From: Paraburkholderia oxyphila NBRC 105797
GTDB taxonomy: Bacteria; Pseudomonadota; Gammaproteobacteria; Burkholderiales; Burkholderiaceae
Direction of reading: 5' to 3'
Length of the DNA stretch: 64,000 bases
NCBI RefSeq assembly: GCF_000685075.1
Contig: NZ_BAYD01000035.1
Span: forward strand, 32,787 to 96,786
The translations under genes and the position numbers were made by a program. Of the stretch, positions 25,538 to 33,710 are shown one piece after another; position 1 is the stretch's first letter; every line of letters starts with the position of its first letter. The notes below the pieces were generated by a model. The model made no database searches. It had not been told where the DNA came from and saw only the letters and a program-made list of their open reading frames with translations.

Positions 25538-27898
25538 TTAGCGCGGCTGCGACGCGTCGCTCACGCGCTCGTTGCGCGCATCGTGCACGCCCGCCTGCGA
25601 TGCGCCGCACACCCCGAAACGCTCGATCAGCGCCGGCACACCTTCCACCGGCACAGGGCGTGAGAACAGGAAGCCCTGCGCCTCGATCGGGCCGAGCGCC
25701 GAGAGCCACGCGATCTGCTCCTCGGTCTCGGTGCCCTCCACGACCACGGTGAGGCCGAGCGAGCGCGCGAGATTGACGATGGCCGAGACCATCACGCAGA
25801 CGCTGCGGTCGGCCGGAATCGCCTGCACGAACGAGCGGTCCACCTTGAGCGTGTCGACTGCGAAGCGGTTCAGATAGGACAGCGACGAATAGCCGGTCCC
25901 GAAGTCGTCGAGCGCGACGCGCACGCCAAGGCGCTTCAACGCGAAGATCTTCTCGGAGACGAGCTCGGGGTACTCCATCATCGCCGTCTCGGTGATTTCG
26001 AGCTCGAGCTTGTGCGCGGCGATGCCGGTCTCCTCGATCGCGTGCGCGACCGTCTCGTAGAGGTCGCCGCGCCAGAACTGCACCGCCGAGATATTGATGG
26101 CGAGCGAAAGCGTTTCGTAGCCCTGCTGCTGCCATTGCGCGAGCTGCGCGCAGGCGGTGCGGATCACGAAGTCGCCCACCGGCACGATCAGGCCCGTCGA
26201 TTCCGCCACCGGAATGAACTCGCTGGCGGGAATGAGCCCGTACTGCGGATGGTTCCAGCGCACCAGCGCCTCGAAGCCGGTGATGCAGCGGCGGCGCAGA
26301 TCGATCTTCGGCTGGTAGGCGAGGAATAGCTGCCCTTCGCCGAGCGCGATGCGCAACTGCTGCTCCCACTTCATCAGGTGGTCGGCGCGGTGCGCGAGTT
26401 GCGGCGAGTAAAAGCGGAAGCAGTTGCGGCCGGCTTCCTTGGCGGCGTACATCGCGAGGTCGGCCTTCTTGAGCAGGTCGATCTCGCTCTCGTGCGCGAC
26501 GGCGAAGAGCGCGATGCCCGTGCTCGCATGCAGCACGAAGGCGCTGCCGCGCACGTCGAATGGATGCGTGAACGCGGCGTTGGTCACTTCGGCGAGCGCG
26601 CTCGCGCGTTTCTCGATCTCGTCGCCCTTCACGATCACCACGAACTCGTCGCCGCCGATGCGCGCGAGCGTGCCGGCGCCGCCCACGGCGTCGGCGAGGC
26701 GCGCGGCGCTCATCTGCAGCACGATGTCGCCGGCGTTGTGGCCGAGCGTGTCGTTGACCGTCTTGAAGTTGTCGAGGTCGATGAAGAGAATCGCGAGGCG
26801 CCCGAGATTGCCCGGCTGCGAGACTTCGTGGCGCAGCCGCTGCAGCGTGGCGTAGCGGTTGGGCAGCCCCGTGAGCAGGTCGTACTGCACGAGTTGCGAC
26901 ATCTCGCGCTCGCGCCCGAGCAGCTTGCCGATCAGGCCCGTGGCCACGGCGAAGAACGACAGCATGGCGAGCGAGATGAAGGTCGCCATCATCAGGTAGA
27001 CGTTGCGCGTGTGGTTGTAGTCCGCAAACTGCTCGGCTTGCGAGAGGCCCACCAGCACCGCGAGCGGATAGCCGTCGATATGGCGGTACGAGACGATGCG
27101 CGTGACGTGGTCGATCGGATCGACGTACGTGCCGGAGACGTGCTCGGACATCGGGTAGACGCCGCTTGCCGAGAACGCGCCGCTCGCGCGTTCCGCGTTG
27201 CCGGTGCGGCGCGCCAGCACGGCGCCGGTGTCCGAGATCACGGCGATCACGCCGTCACGGCCGATGGCGGCGTTGTTGTAGAAGTCGCTCGTGAAGTAGC
27301 TCGGGTCTTCGGAGACCACCACGACGCCCGCGAACGAGCCGTCCGCGTGATTGAGGCGGCGTGTCATCTGCAAGGTCCAGTGGCCCGAGATGCGGCCGAG
27401 CACCGGCTTGCTGATATAGAGCTGGTCGTCGTTCTCGTGCTCGTGCACCTTGAAGTGCTCGCGGTCCGAGAGGTCGATCGGCTTGGGATTGGGCTCGGCG
27501 GTGTTGGCGACGAGTTTGCCGTGCTCGTCGATGATCGACACCTGCACGAGCGAGTCGCTCTGCACCACGCCTTTCTCGACCGTGGCGATGAGATTGAAGT
27601 GGTCGGGCGATTTTTCGAATTCGTATTTCACGAAGCGCGTGATCTGGTCGACCTGGTGGATCGCCTTCACCGTGTGCTGCTCGAGCGCCGCCGAGAGGAT
27701 GGCTGCGGAGGCCGTGGCCTCGCGCTGGGTGGCCTCTTTTTCGACCGCGAGGCGCGTGAAGATCACGGCCCACAGCAAGATCAGCACCAGCACGCCGAGC
27801 AGCGGAATGGCGAGCAGCGTGCGCGGGCGCGTGTAGGCCGGCCCGGGCGCACCGCGCAAGCCGGCGTCGCGCGAGAAGGGGCGCCAGTTCTCGTTCAT
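25538..27898 (-). CDS. Membrane sensor with dCACHE, GGDEF and EAL domains
   Basis: 786 residues. A first membrane helix (about 28-50), a periplasmic CACHE-type sensor (about 55-300) and a second helix (about 305-325) precede a GGDEF domain (motif GGDEF at about 413-417, intact) and an EAL domain (FEALVRWNHP, EAL at about 542-544, with DDFGTGYSSLSYL later). Both catalytic motifs look intact, so it could make or degrade cyclic-di-GMP in response to an external ligand. Convergent with the deacetylase, 42 bases apart. The extreme C-terminus has a Cys (FGVCGASQAG). Confidence 0.95.
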   Translation of the reverse strand: MNENWRPFSRDAGLRGAPGPAYTRPRTLLAIPLLGVLVLILLWAVIFTRLAVEKEATQREATASAAILSAALEQHTVKAIHQVDQITRFVKYEFEKSPDHFNLIATVEKGVVQSDSLVQVSIIDEHGKLVANTAEPNPKPIDLSDREHFKVHEHENDDQLYISKPVLGRISGHWTLQMTRRLNHADGSFAGVVVVSEDPSYFTSDFYNNAAIGRDGVIAVISDTGAVLARRTGNAERASGAFSASGVYPMSEHVSGTYVDPIDHVTRIVSYRHIDGYPLAVLVGLSQAEQFADYNHTRNVYLMMATFISLAMLSFFAVATGLIGKLLGREREMSQLVQYDLLTGLPNRYATLQRLRHEVSQPGNLGRLAILFIDLDNFKTVNDTLGHNAGDIVLQMSAARLADAVGGAGTLARIGGDEFVVIVKGDEIEKRASALAEVTNAAFTHPFDVRGSAFVLHASTGIALFAVAHESEIDLLKKADLAMYAAKEAGRNCFRFYSPQLAHRADHLMKWEQQLRIALGEGQLFLAYQPKIDLRRRCITGFEALVRWNHPQYGLIPASEFIPVAESTGLIVPVGDFVIRTACAQLAQWQQQGYETLSLAINISAVQFWRGDLYETVAHAIEETGIAAHKLELEITETAMMEYPELVSEKIFALKRLGVRVALDDFGTGYSSLSYLNRFAVDTLKVDRSFVQAIPADRSVCVMVSAIVNLARSLGLTVVVEGTETEEQIAWLSALGPIEAQGFLFSRPVPVEGVPALIERFGVCGASQAGVHDARNERVSDASQPR

Positions 27899-28234
27899 CT
27901 CGCCCGCCGCACGCGCGCACCGTCGCGCCGCAGATGCGGCGGCCGGGACGACGACAAAGCGCTCGGTTGGATCGGCGGCATCGAATGCGGAATGGCAGAG
28001 GAAGTAGCGCGAAGTGCGCGAACAAGGGCCATCGGACGCTTTCTTGCGTCCGATGTTTGGATCTTAATGGTTGGGCAATGAATAAGGAAGCCATCGGTCC
28101 CGGGGTATACGCCAGTCGTGGGTAAACGGGGACGCCCGCGCGATCTGCCGCGCATAGACACGAGGCCGCGCATAGCGCGCCGGCGCTTGATGCAGGCCGG
28201 ACCTACGCAGAATGCATGCCTGCAAATGGGGCGC
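27899..28234. other. Gene-free region upstream of the GGDEF-EAL gene
   Basis: No gene. A perfect 10-bp inverted repeat CATCGGACGC/GCGTCCGATG with a 6-base loop is at 28030-28055, in the leader or promoter zone of the minus-strand gene. Confidence 0.55.
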
Positions 28235-29137
28235 TCATTCGAGCCCGATCGTGCCGTCGACGACCGTGAGCGAGGTGCCGCCGATCCAGATCTTGCCCGC
28301 TGCGTCGTCGTAGTCGACGAAGACACGGCCGTCACGCCCCATCGCGGTGCCCTGGCGCACCGTATAGCGGCTGCCGGGGCGGCGGTTTTGCTGCGCGAGC
28401 AACATCGCGATGGCGGCATTGGCGCTGCCGGTCACCGGATCCTCGCCCTTGCCGAGGCCCGTCATGAGGCAGCGCACCTCGAAGTTGGCCGGGCCATTGG
28501 CGTCATGCGCGCCGTAGGCCGCGAGACCTTGCGCGCCCACACTCGCGGCGATGGTTGCGAGGGCGTCGTAGTCGATGTCGAGCGCGAGCACCGCCTGCGC
28601 GGACGACAGGCGCACCACGAGCCACGGCGCGCCGTTGTCGACGCCGCACGGCGCTGCACCGAAATCGATCGCGTCCGAGCGCAGGGCGGCGCGCAACGCG
28701 TCGTATTGCGACTCGGGTAGCGGCGTCATCTTCGCCGGCGGCGCGGCGAACGCCCAGGTGTCCATGGCGTCACTGGCGGTCCCGGCACAGCGCCGCTGGG
28801 CCAGCTCGACCAGACCCGCGCCGCATTCCTGCACGAGGTGGCCCGGTGTCTTCGGCTGGCGGCCGCTGTCGAGGAACGCATGCGCCGTGCCAAGCGTCGG
28901 ATGGCCCGCGAACGGCAATTCGCCTTGCGTCGTGAAGATGCGCACGCGATAGTCGGCGCGCGCGTCGGTGGGGGTGAGCAGGAAGGCGGTTTCGAAGAGG
29001 TTGGTCCAGCGCGCGATGGCTTGCATCTGCGCCGTATCGAGCCCGTCGGCGTCGAATACGACGGCGAGCGGATTGCCTTTGAAGGGACGCGACGTGAACA
29101 CGTCGACCTGTTTGAAGCGGACGCTGCGTAGGGTCAT
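28235..29137 (-). CDS. PhzF-family isomerase-like protein
   Basis: 300 residues of the diaminopimelate-epimerase fold. Family signatures: VDVFTxxPFKGNPLAVV (12-27), NLFET with the catalytic Glu49, RIFTTQGELPFAGHPTLGTA (66-85) and GEDPVTGSANAA near residue 235. PhzF proteins isomerise small aryl or amino acids; the substrate is unknown. ATG 29137 is chosen to begin MTLRSVRFKQVDVF; the ribosome site is weak. RidA lies 190 bases upstream on the same strand. Confidence 0.92.
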   Translation of the reverse strand: MTLRSVRFKQVDVFTSRPFKGNPLAVVFDADGLDTAQMQAIARWTNLFETAFLLTPTDARADYRVRIFTTQGELPFAGHPTLGTAHAFLDSGRQPKTPGHLVQECGAGLVELAQRRCAGTASDAMDTWAFAAPPAKMTPLPESQYDALRAALRSDAIDFGAAPCGVDNGAPWLVVRLSSAQAVLALDIDYDALATIAASVGAQGLAAYGAHDANGPANFEVRCLMTGLGKGEDPVTGSANAAIAMLLAQQNRRPGSRYTVRQGTAMGRDGRVFVDYDDAAGKIWIGGTSLTVVDGTIGLE

Positions 29138-29267
29138 GGCGCGAGTAAGAGGCGTGAGACGGGGAGAAGTGGCTCGCGCGCCGTGCTGCATCGCGCGCTC
29201 GCCGCGATGGTGGCGCACACACCGGGCGGCGTGTGCGCTGGAGGGGACTGTGCAGGAGCGGACTGAC

Positions 29268-29308
29268 CTGGCCGGACCAGGCTGGCCGCACCAACCTGGC
29301 CGCCCCTC
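29268..29308. repeat. Three imperfect 14-bp tandem repeats
   Basis: CTGGCCGGACCAG-type units start at 29268, 29282 and 29296, between phzF-like and ridA-like genes. Confidence 0.7.
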
Positions 29309-29327
29309 TCCGCTTTGGAGCGAGCGC

Positions 29328-29792
29328 TTACTCGACTTCGGCGATCAGCTCGATCTCGACGCACGCGCCGAGCGGAATCTGCGCGACGCCGAACGCCGAA
29401 CGCGCGTGCTTGCCTTTCTCGCCAAACACGTCGGCGATCAGCTCGGAGGCGCCGTTCGTGACGATGTGCTGCTCGGTGAAGGTGAGCGTCGAGTTCACGA
29501 GGCTCATCAGCTTGACGATGCGCTTGACCTTGTTGAGGTCGCCCGTGTGGGCGTGCAGCGTCGCGATGAGGTCGATCGCGATCGAGTGCGCCGCGGCCTT
29601 GCCTTCCTCGGTCGTGAGCGACTCGCCCAGCTTGCCGGCCCACACCTTGCCGTCCTTCTTCGCAATGTGGCCCGAGAGGTACACGGTGTTGCCGCTCTGC
29701 GCGCTCATCACGTAGGCGGCCGCGGGTGCGCCCGCCTGGGGCAGTTCGATGCCGAGCTGTTCGAGACGGTCGTAGACGTTGATATCAGCCAT
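29328..29792 (-). CDS. RidA-family protein
   Basis: 154 residues. RidA proteins hydrolyse reactive enamine/imine intermediates made by PLP enzymes. The family segments AYVMSAQSGNTVYLSGH, NKVKRIVKLMSLVNS and GKHARSAFGVAQIPLGACVEIE are present; the Arg of the SAF-type pocket is Arg131 or nearby. It is longer than the E. coli protein (128) and closer to the RidA subfamily with an N-terminal extension. It follows the PLP aminotransferase gene by 49 bases, which fits detoxifying that enzyme's products. Confidence 0.92.
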   Translation of the reverse strand: MADINVYDRLEQLGIELPQAGAPAAAYVMSAQSGNTVYLSGHIAKKDGKVWAGKLGESLTTEEGKAAAHSIAIDLIATLHAHTGDLNKVKRIVKLMSLVNSTLTFTEQHIVTNGASELIADVFGEKGKHARSAFGVAQIPLGACVEIELIAEVE

Positions 29793-29841
29793 GATCAGGA
29801 GTCCTTGTACGGTTGGGGTTATCGGTTCACGGGTGCGCGCT

Positions 29842-31041
29842 TCAGCTGCGCGCGCGGATGAGTTTCGCGAGCGTCGCCACGCCTTCTTCGATCTTCGCGG
29901 GCGGCACCGTCACGAACGACAGGCGCAGCTTGTTGTGCTGCGGCTCGCTCGCGAAGAACGGCGCGCCCGGCACAAAGGCCACATTCTGCGCGACGGCTTC
30001 TTCGAGCAGCTTCATGGTGTCGATGCCCTCGGGCAGCGTGACCCACACGAACATGCCGCCTTCCGGACGGTTCCAGCTCACGCCTTCGGGCATGTTGCGC
30101 GCGAGCGCGTCGAGCATCGCGGCGCACTGGTCGCGGTAGAGCGCGCGCACCTTCGGGATATGGGTGTCGAGGAAGCCGTCCTTCACGACTTCGTGGACGA
30201 TGCGCTGCGTGAAGCTCGGCGTGTGCAGGTCGGTGGCCTGCTTGGCCTGCACCAGTTTGAAGTGCAGCTCCTCGGGCGCGATGATGTAGCCCACGCGCAG
30301 GCCCGGCGCCAGCACCTTCGAGAACGAGCCCAGATGCACGACGTGCTCGGGCGCCATCGAGAGCAGCGTGGGCAGCGGCTTGCCCGCGTAGTCGAGCGCG
30401 CCGTACGGATCGTCTTCGATGACCGGGAAGCTCGCGCGCTGCGCGAACTGCGCGAGCGCCTCGCGGCGTTCGAGCGGCAGGCGGCGGCCCGTCGGGTTCT
30501 GGAAGTTCGGGATCGCGTAGAGCAGGCGCGCGCCGGCGGTCAGCTCGGGCGTGAGGCCTTCGGGCACGAGGCCGTTGTCGTCGGTGGGCAGCTGCACGTA
30601 GCGCGGCTCGTAGAGCGAGAACGACTGCAGCGCGCCGAGGTAGGTGGGCGTTTCGACCAGCACGGGGCTGCCCGGCGAGACCAGCACCTTGCCGAGCAGG
30701 TCGAGCGCCTGCTGCGAGCCCGTGGTGATCAGCACCTGCGACGGCCGGATCTTCGCGCCGCCCACTGAGTAGCGCTCGGCGACCCATTCGCGCAGCGGCA
30801 GATAGCCTTCCGTCGCGCTGTACTGGAGCGCGCCTGTCGGGTTCTCGCGCAGGATGCGGTCGGAGGCCGCGCGCATTTCCTCGGCCGGGAACGAGGCCGG
30901 AGCGGGCAGGCCGCCGGCGAATGAAATGACCTCGGGGCGCTCGGTGACCTTCAGGATTTCGCGAATCGCCGAGCTGGTCAGCTTGATCGCACGCTCGGAC
31001 AGTTGCCACGTGGGGGCAGCCTTGAGATCGCTCTGGTCCAT
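29842..31041 (-). CDS. PLP-dependent aminotransferase (2-aminoadipate/MocR-related class I)
   Basis: 399 residues, fold type I. The Schiff-base Lys is in LGSFSKVLAPGLRVGY (about residue 241), with NFQNPTGR (about 185) and EDDPYGALDY (about 208) as cofactor-binding segments. It resembles LysN-like 2-aminoadipate or aromatic/branched-chain aminotransferases without an HTH domain. AAGGAG lies seven bases before the ATG. Likely cotranscribed with the ridA-like gene. Confidence 0.93.
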   Translation of the reverse strand: MDQSDLKAAPTWQLSERAIKLTSSAIREILKVTERPEVISFAGGLPAPASFPAEEMRAASDRILRENPTGALQYSATEGYLPLREWVAERYSVGGAKIRPSQVLITTGSQQALDLLGKVLVSPGSPVLVETPTYLGALQSFSLYEPRYVQLPTDDNGLVPEGLTPELTAGARLLYAIPNFQNPTGRRLPLERREALAQFAQRASFPVIEDDPYGALDYAGKPLPTLLSMAPEHVVHLGSFSKVLAPGLRVGYIIAPEELHFKLVQAKQATDLHTPSFTQRIVHEVVKDGFLDTHIPKVRALYRDQCAAMLDALARNMPEGVSWNRPEGGMFVWVTLPEGIDTMKLLEEAVAQNVAFVPGAPFFASEPQHNKLRLSFVTVPPAKIEEGVATLAKLIRARS

Positions 31042-31229
31042 GGGGTCTCCTTGTTGAGGTCGGGCACGAGGGCCTGGACGGCCCGGATTGAGGCGGCGCG
31101 GGTGCGATGGGAGTCGGACGCCCGGGTTGCCGAAAGCTTTTGATTATGACGCGAATCCCGCTCTGGCGGCACGCGCGCTCGCGCTTGCCATGTCAATCGG
31201 GTTCATCGCCGGCGATGCGGCTTGTTCGT

Positions 31230-31919
31230 TCAGCGTAGCGGTGCGCCAAGCGTGCGCAGCCCCGACGGCGTTTCGAATTGCGCGACGAGCGCAGGCGTAT
31301 CGGCTTCTTCCACCGCGATCACAGACGCCGCGCCAAGCCAGTTCAACTGCTCGCGCACGGTTTCTGCCTGCGGATGGAAGCCCGTGAGTGACTTGAGCAC
31401 GATGCCGTTGTCGCCGAGCGTCTGCGACGGATGGCGCGATGTATCCCACTGGATCAGCGAGGGCAGGATGCCGTCGCCCGCGCCCTGCCAGGACGGGAAC
31501 GCGCCGTCGAGCGGCACCGTGAGCTGCCAGCTCAGATCGCCGCGTGTCATCGGCACGAGATCGGGGATGCGCTGCGGGTACTGGCCGCGCCACCGTTCGA
31601 GATTCTTGGGCGGTGCGACGCGCGCGACCCAGTGCGAGAGGTACGGCCCCGTTTCGAGGCGCGCCTGCACGGCGGGATCGTCCAGCGCGAACAGGCGCGA
31701 GCGGCCGGCCGCGTGCGGGTTCGCGCCGGCGTCGACCGCGATCACCTCCAGGTAGACGCCGCCCCACAGCCCGAGCAGGCGGTTGTGGGTGCGCATGAGC
31801 GGATGCGCGCCGCCGCCCGCGGGCGCCACGCCCAGCGTATCGGCGACGTACTGCACGCCTTCGTCCAGCGTGCGGGCGGAAACGACGAGATGATCGAGAC
31901 TGAGCGGCGTGGCGGTCAT
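31230..31919 (-). CDS. Glyoxalase-like (VOC) domain protein
   Basis: 229 residues. ATG 31919 gives MTATPLSLDHLVVSARTLDE, the usual first strand of the glyoxalase-like family (PF13468 type), with HNRLLGLWGGVYLEVIAVD (about 45-63) as the second metal-ligand strand. Substrate unknown. It is divergent from the MocR regulator and its operators, so it is a good candidate target of that regulator. Confidence 0.88.
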   Translation of the reverse strand: MTATPLSLDHLVVSARTLDEGVQYVADTLGVAPAGGGAHPLMRTHNRLLGLWGGVYLEVIAVDAGANPHAAGRSRLFALDDPAVQARLETGPYLSHWVARVAPPKNLERWRGQYPQRIPDLVPMTRGDLSWQLTVPLDGAFPSWQGAGDGILPSLIQWDTSRHPSQTLGDNGIVLKSLTGFHPQAETVREQLNWLGAASVIAVEEADTPALVAQFETPSGLRTLGAPLR

Positions 31920-32072
31920 AAGAGAATCGTCTGGGAACGAGCCGAACCGGAGGACGTGGGCCATACGGAACACTTCGGGCGCAGTCGGCCGCGAGATCCG
32001 GGACGGACCGCAAGCCTGGCGCACGCGCGTCGGCGGGATGGCCGGCACCTTACCGGCCTATACACAAAGAAA

Positions 32073-32129
32073 TGTACCGGTATGGTGGCAGACAGTAACG
32101 GTACAATCGCTCCGATAGTGTTCGGTACA
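32073..32129. promoter_or_regulatory. MocR-type operator: three CGGTACA elements
   Basis: TGTACCG (32073-32079, inverted), CGGTACA (32099-32105) and CGGTACA (32123-32129, direct). Two direct copies plus one inverted copy, 24-26 bases apart, is the arrangement reported for PdxR/MocR regulators. It lies between the two divergent genes. Confidence 0.7.
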
Positions 32130-32141
32130 GTTGGAGCCGCC

Positions 32142-33614
32142 ATGTCGTCCGTACCCCTCGACCAGATTCCGGCGCCGCACGACGCGGCCACGACCACGCT
32201 CGTCGACCAGTTGGTCCAGTGGGGCCGCCGCCGCATCGACGAGCGCGTGTTCCGCCCCGGCATGCGCATGCCGTCCATCCGCAAGCTCGCGCTCGACAAG
32301 GGCGTCTCGCGCTTCACGGTGGTGGAGGCCTACGAGCGCCTCGTTGCGCAGGGCTATCTCGATTCACGGCGCGGCTCGGGCTTCTACGTGCGCGAGCGGC
32401 TCGCGGTCGTGGCGCCGCACGAGCGCCGTCCCGCCGCGCCCGACGCCAGCGGGGCGGCCGAGCCCGCGCCGCCGCCCACCCTCGACGTGGTCTGGCTGCT
32501 GCGCAACATGCTCCATTCGTCGACGCATCCGGAAAAGGGGCCGGGGCTCGGCTACCTGCCGGCGCGCTGGCTCGACGGCGAACTGCTGGCGGGCGCGATG
32601 CGATCGCTGGGCCGCCAGAGCGGCGCGCAGCTGCTCGGCTTTGGCTCGCCGCAGGGCTTTCTGCCGCTGCGCCAGCAGTTGCAGACGCGCCTCGCGGAGA
32701 TCGAAATCGGCGCGACGCCCGACCAGATCGTGCTCGTTTCGGGCGTCACCCAGGCCATCGACCTGCTCGCGCGCCTGTACGTGCAGCCCGGCGACACCGT
32801 CGTGGTGGGCGACCCCGCGTGGTTCCAGATGTTCGGCCGCTTCGCCTCGCAGGGCGCGCGCCTCGTGGGCATGCCGTACACGCCCGAAGGGCCGGACCTC
32901 GACGCGCTCGAGACGCTCGTCGCGACCTGGCGGCCGAAGCTGCTCGTCATCAACTCGGTGCTGCAGAACCCCACCGGCACTTCGCTCACGGCCGCGCAGG
33001 CGTTTCGCATCCTGCGCCTCGCGGAGCAGTACGACTTTCTCGTGGTCGAGGACGATATCTACGGCGACCTGTGCCCCGCGGGCTATCCGGCCACGCGCCT
33101 CGCGAGCCTCGACCAGTTGCGCCGCGTGATCTATCTCGGCAGCTTTTCGAAGACGCTCGCGCCCAATCTGCGCGTGGGCTTCATCGCGAGCGCGCTCGAC
33201 GTGGCGCAGGCGGTCGCGGACCAGAAAATGCTGGTCGGCATGACGAGCCCCGAGCTCAACGAGCGGGTGCTCTTTCGCGTGCTGACCGAAGGCCACTACC
33301 GGCGCCATGTGGAGCGCCTGCGCGCGCGGCTGGATGCCGTGCGCGACAAGGCCGCGCGCATGCTGGAGCGCGCGGGCTGCAAGCTGTTCATCGCGCCGGG
33401 CGCGGGCATGTTCCTGTGGGCCAACACTGGCGTGGACGCCGACGCGCTCACGGCCGCCGGCCACGAGGCGGGCTTCCTGCTCACGCCGGGGAGCCTGTTC
33501 TCGCCGCACCAGTCGCCCACCACGTGGATGCGCTTTAACATCGCGAACTGCGGCGACCCGGCGCTGCCGGCTTTCCTCTCCGGCTATCTGGACGGCGTGG
33601 CGCGGCGCTCTTGA
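32142..33614 (+). CDS. MocR-family transcriptional regulator (GntR HTH plus aminotransferase-like domain)
   Basis: 490 residues. N-terminal GntR winged HTH (about 12-85: RMPSIRKLALDKGVSRFTVVEAYERL) joined to a class I aminotransferase-like domain with the PLP-binding Lys in LGSFSKTLAPNLRVGF (about 337), NPTGTS and EDDIYGDL. Such proteins sense PLP-bound amino compounds. ATG 32142 is used; longer readings extend over the operators. Divergent from the glyoxalase-like gene. Confidence 0.93.
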   Translation: MSSVPLDQIPAPHDAATTTLVDQLVQWGRRRIDERVFRPGMRMPSIRKLALDKGVSRFTVVEAYERLVAQGYLDSRRGSGFYVRERLAVVAPHERRPAAPDASGAAEPAPPPTLDVVWLLRNMLHSSTHPEKGPGLGYLPARWLDGELLAGAMRSLGRQSGAQLLGFGSPQGFLPLRQQLQTRLAEIEIGATPDQIVLVSGVTQAIDLLARLYVQPGDTVVVGDPAWFQMFGRFASQGARLVGMPYTPEGPDLDALETLVATWRPKLLVINSVLQNPTGTSLTAAQAFRILRLAEQYDFLVVEDDIYGDLCPAGYPATRLASLDQLRRVIYLGSFSKTLAPNLRVGFIASALDVAQAVADQKMLVGMTSPELNERVLFRVLTEGHYRRHVERLRARLDAVRDKAARMLERAGCKLFIAPGAGMFLWANTGVDADALTAAGHEAGFLLTPGSLFSPHQSPTTWMRFNIANCGDPALPAFLSGYLDGVARRS

Positions 33615-33710
33615 AACTTGCGCGGCGCGTCCCCATATGCGCGCTCAACGCGCCGCGGCAATGCGCACGCGGCCAAGCCTACTGACTGCAACGAACGAGG
33701 ACCCCCGACC

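Noticed and set aside
26378..28081. 567-residue frame opposite the GGDEF-EAL gene
   Set aside because: Shadow frame with no recognisable domain.
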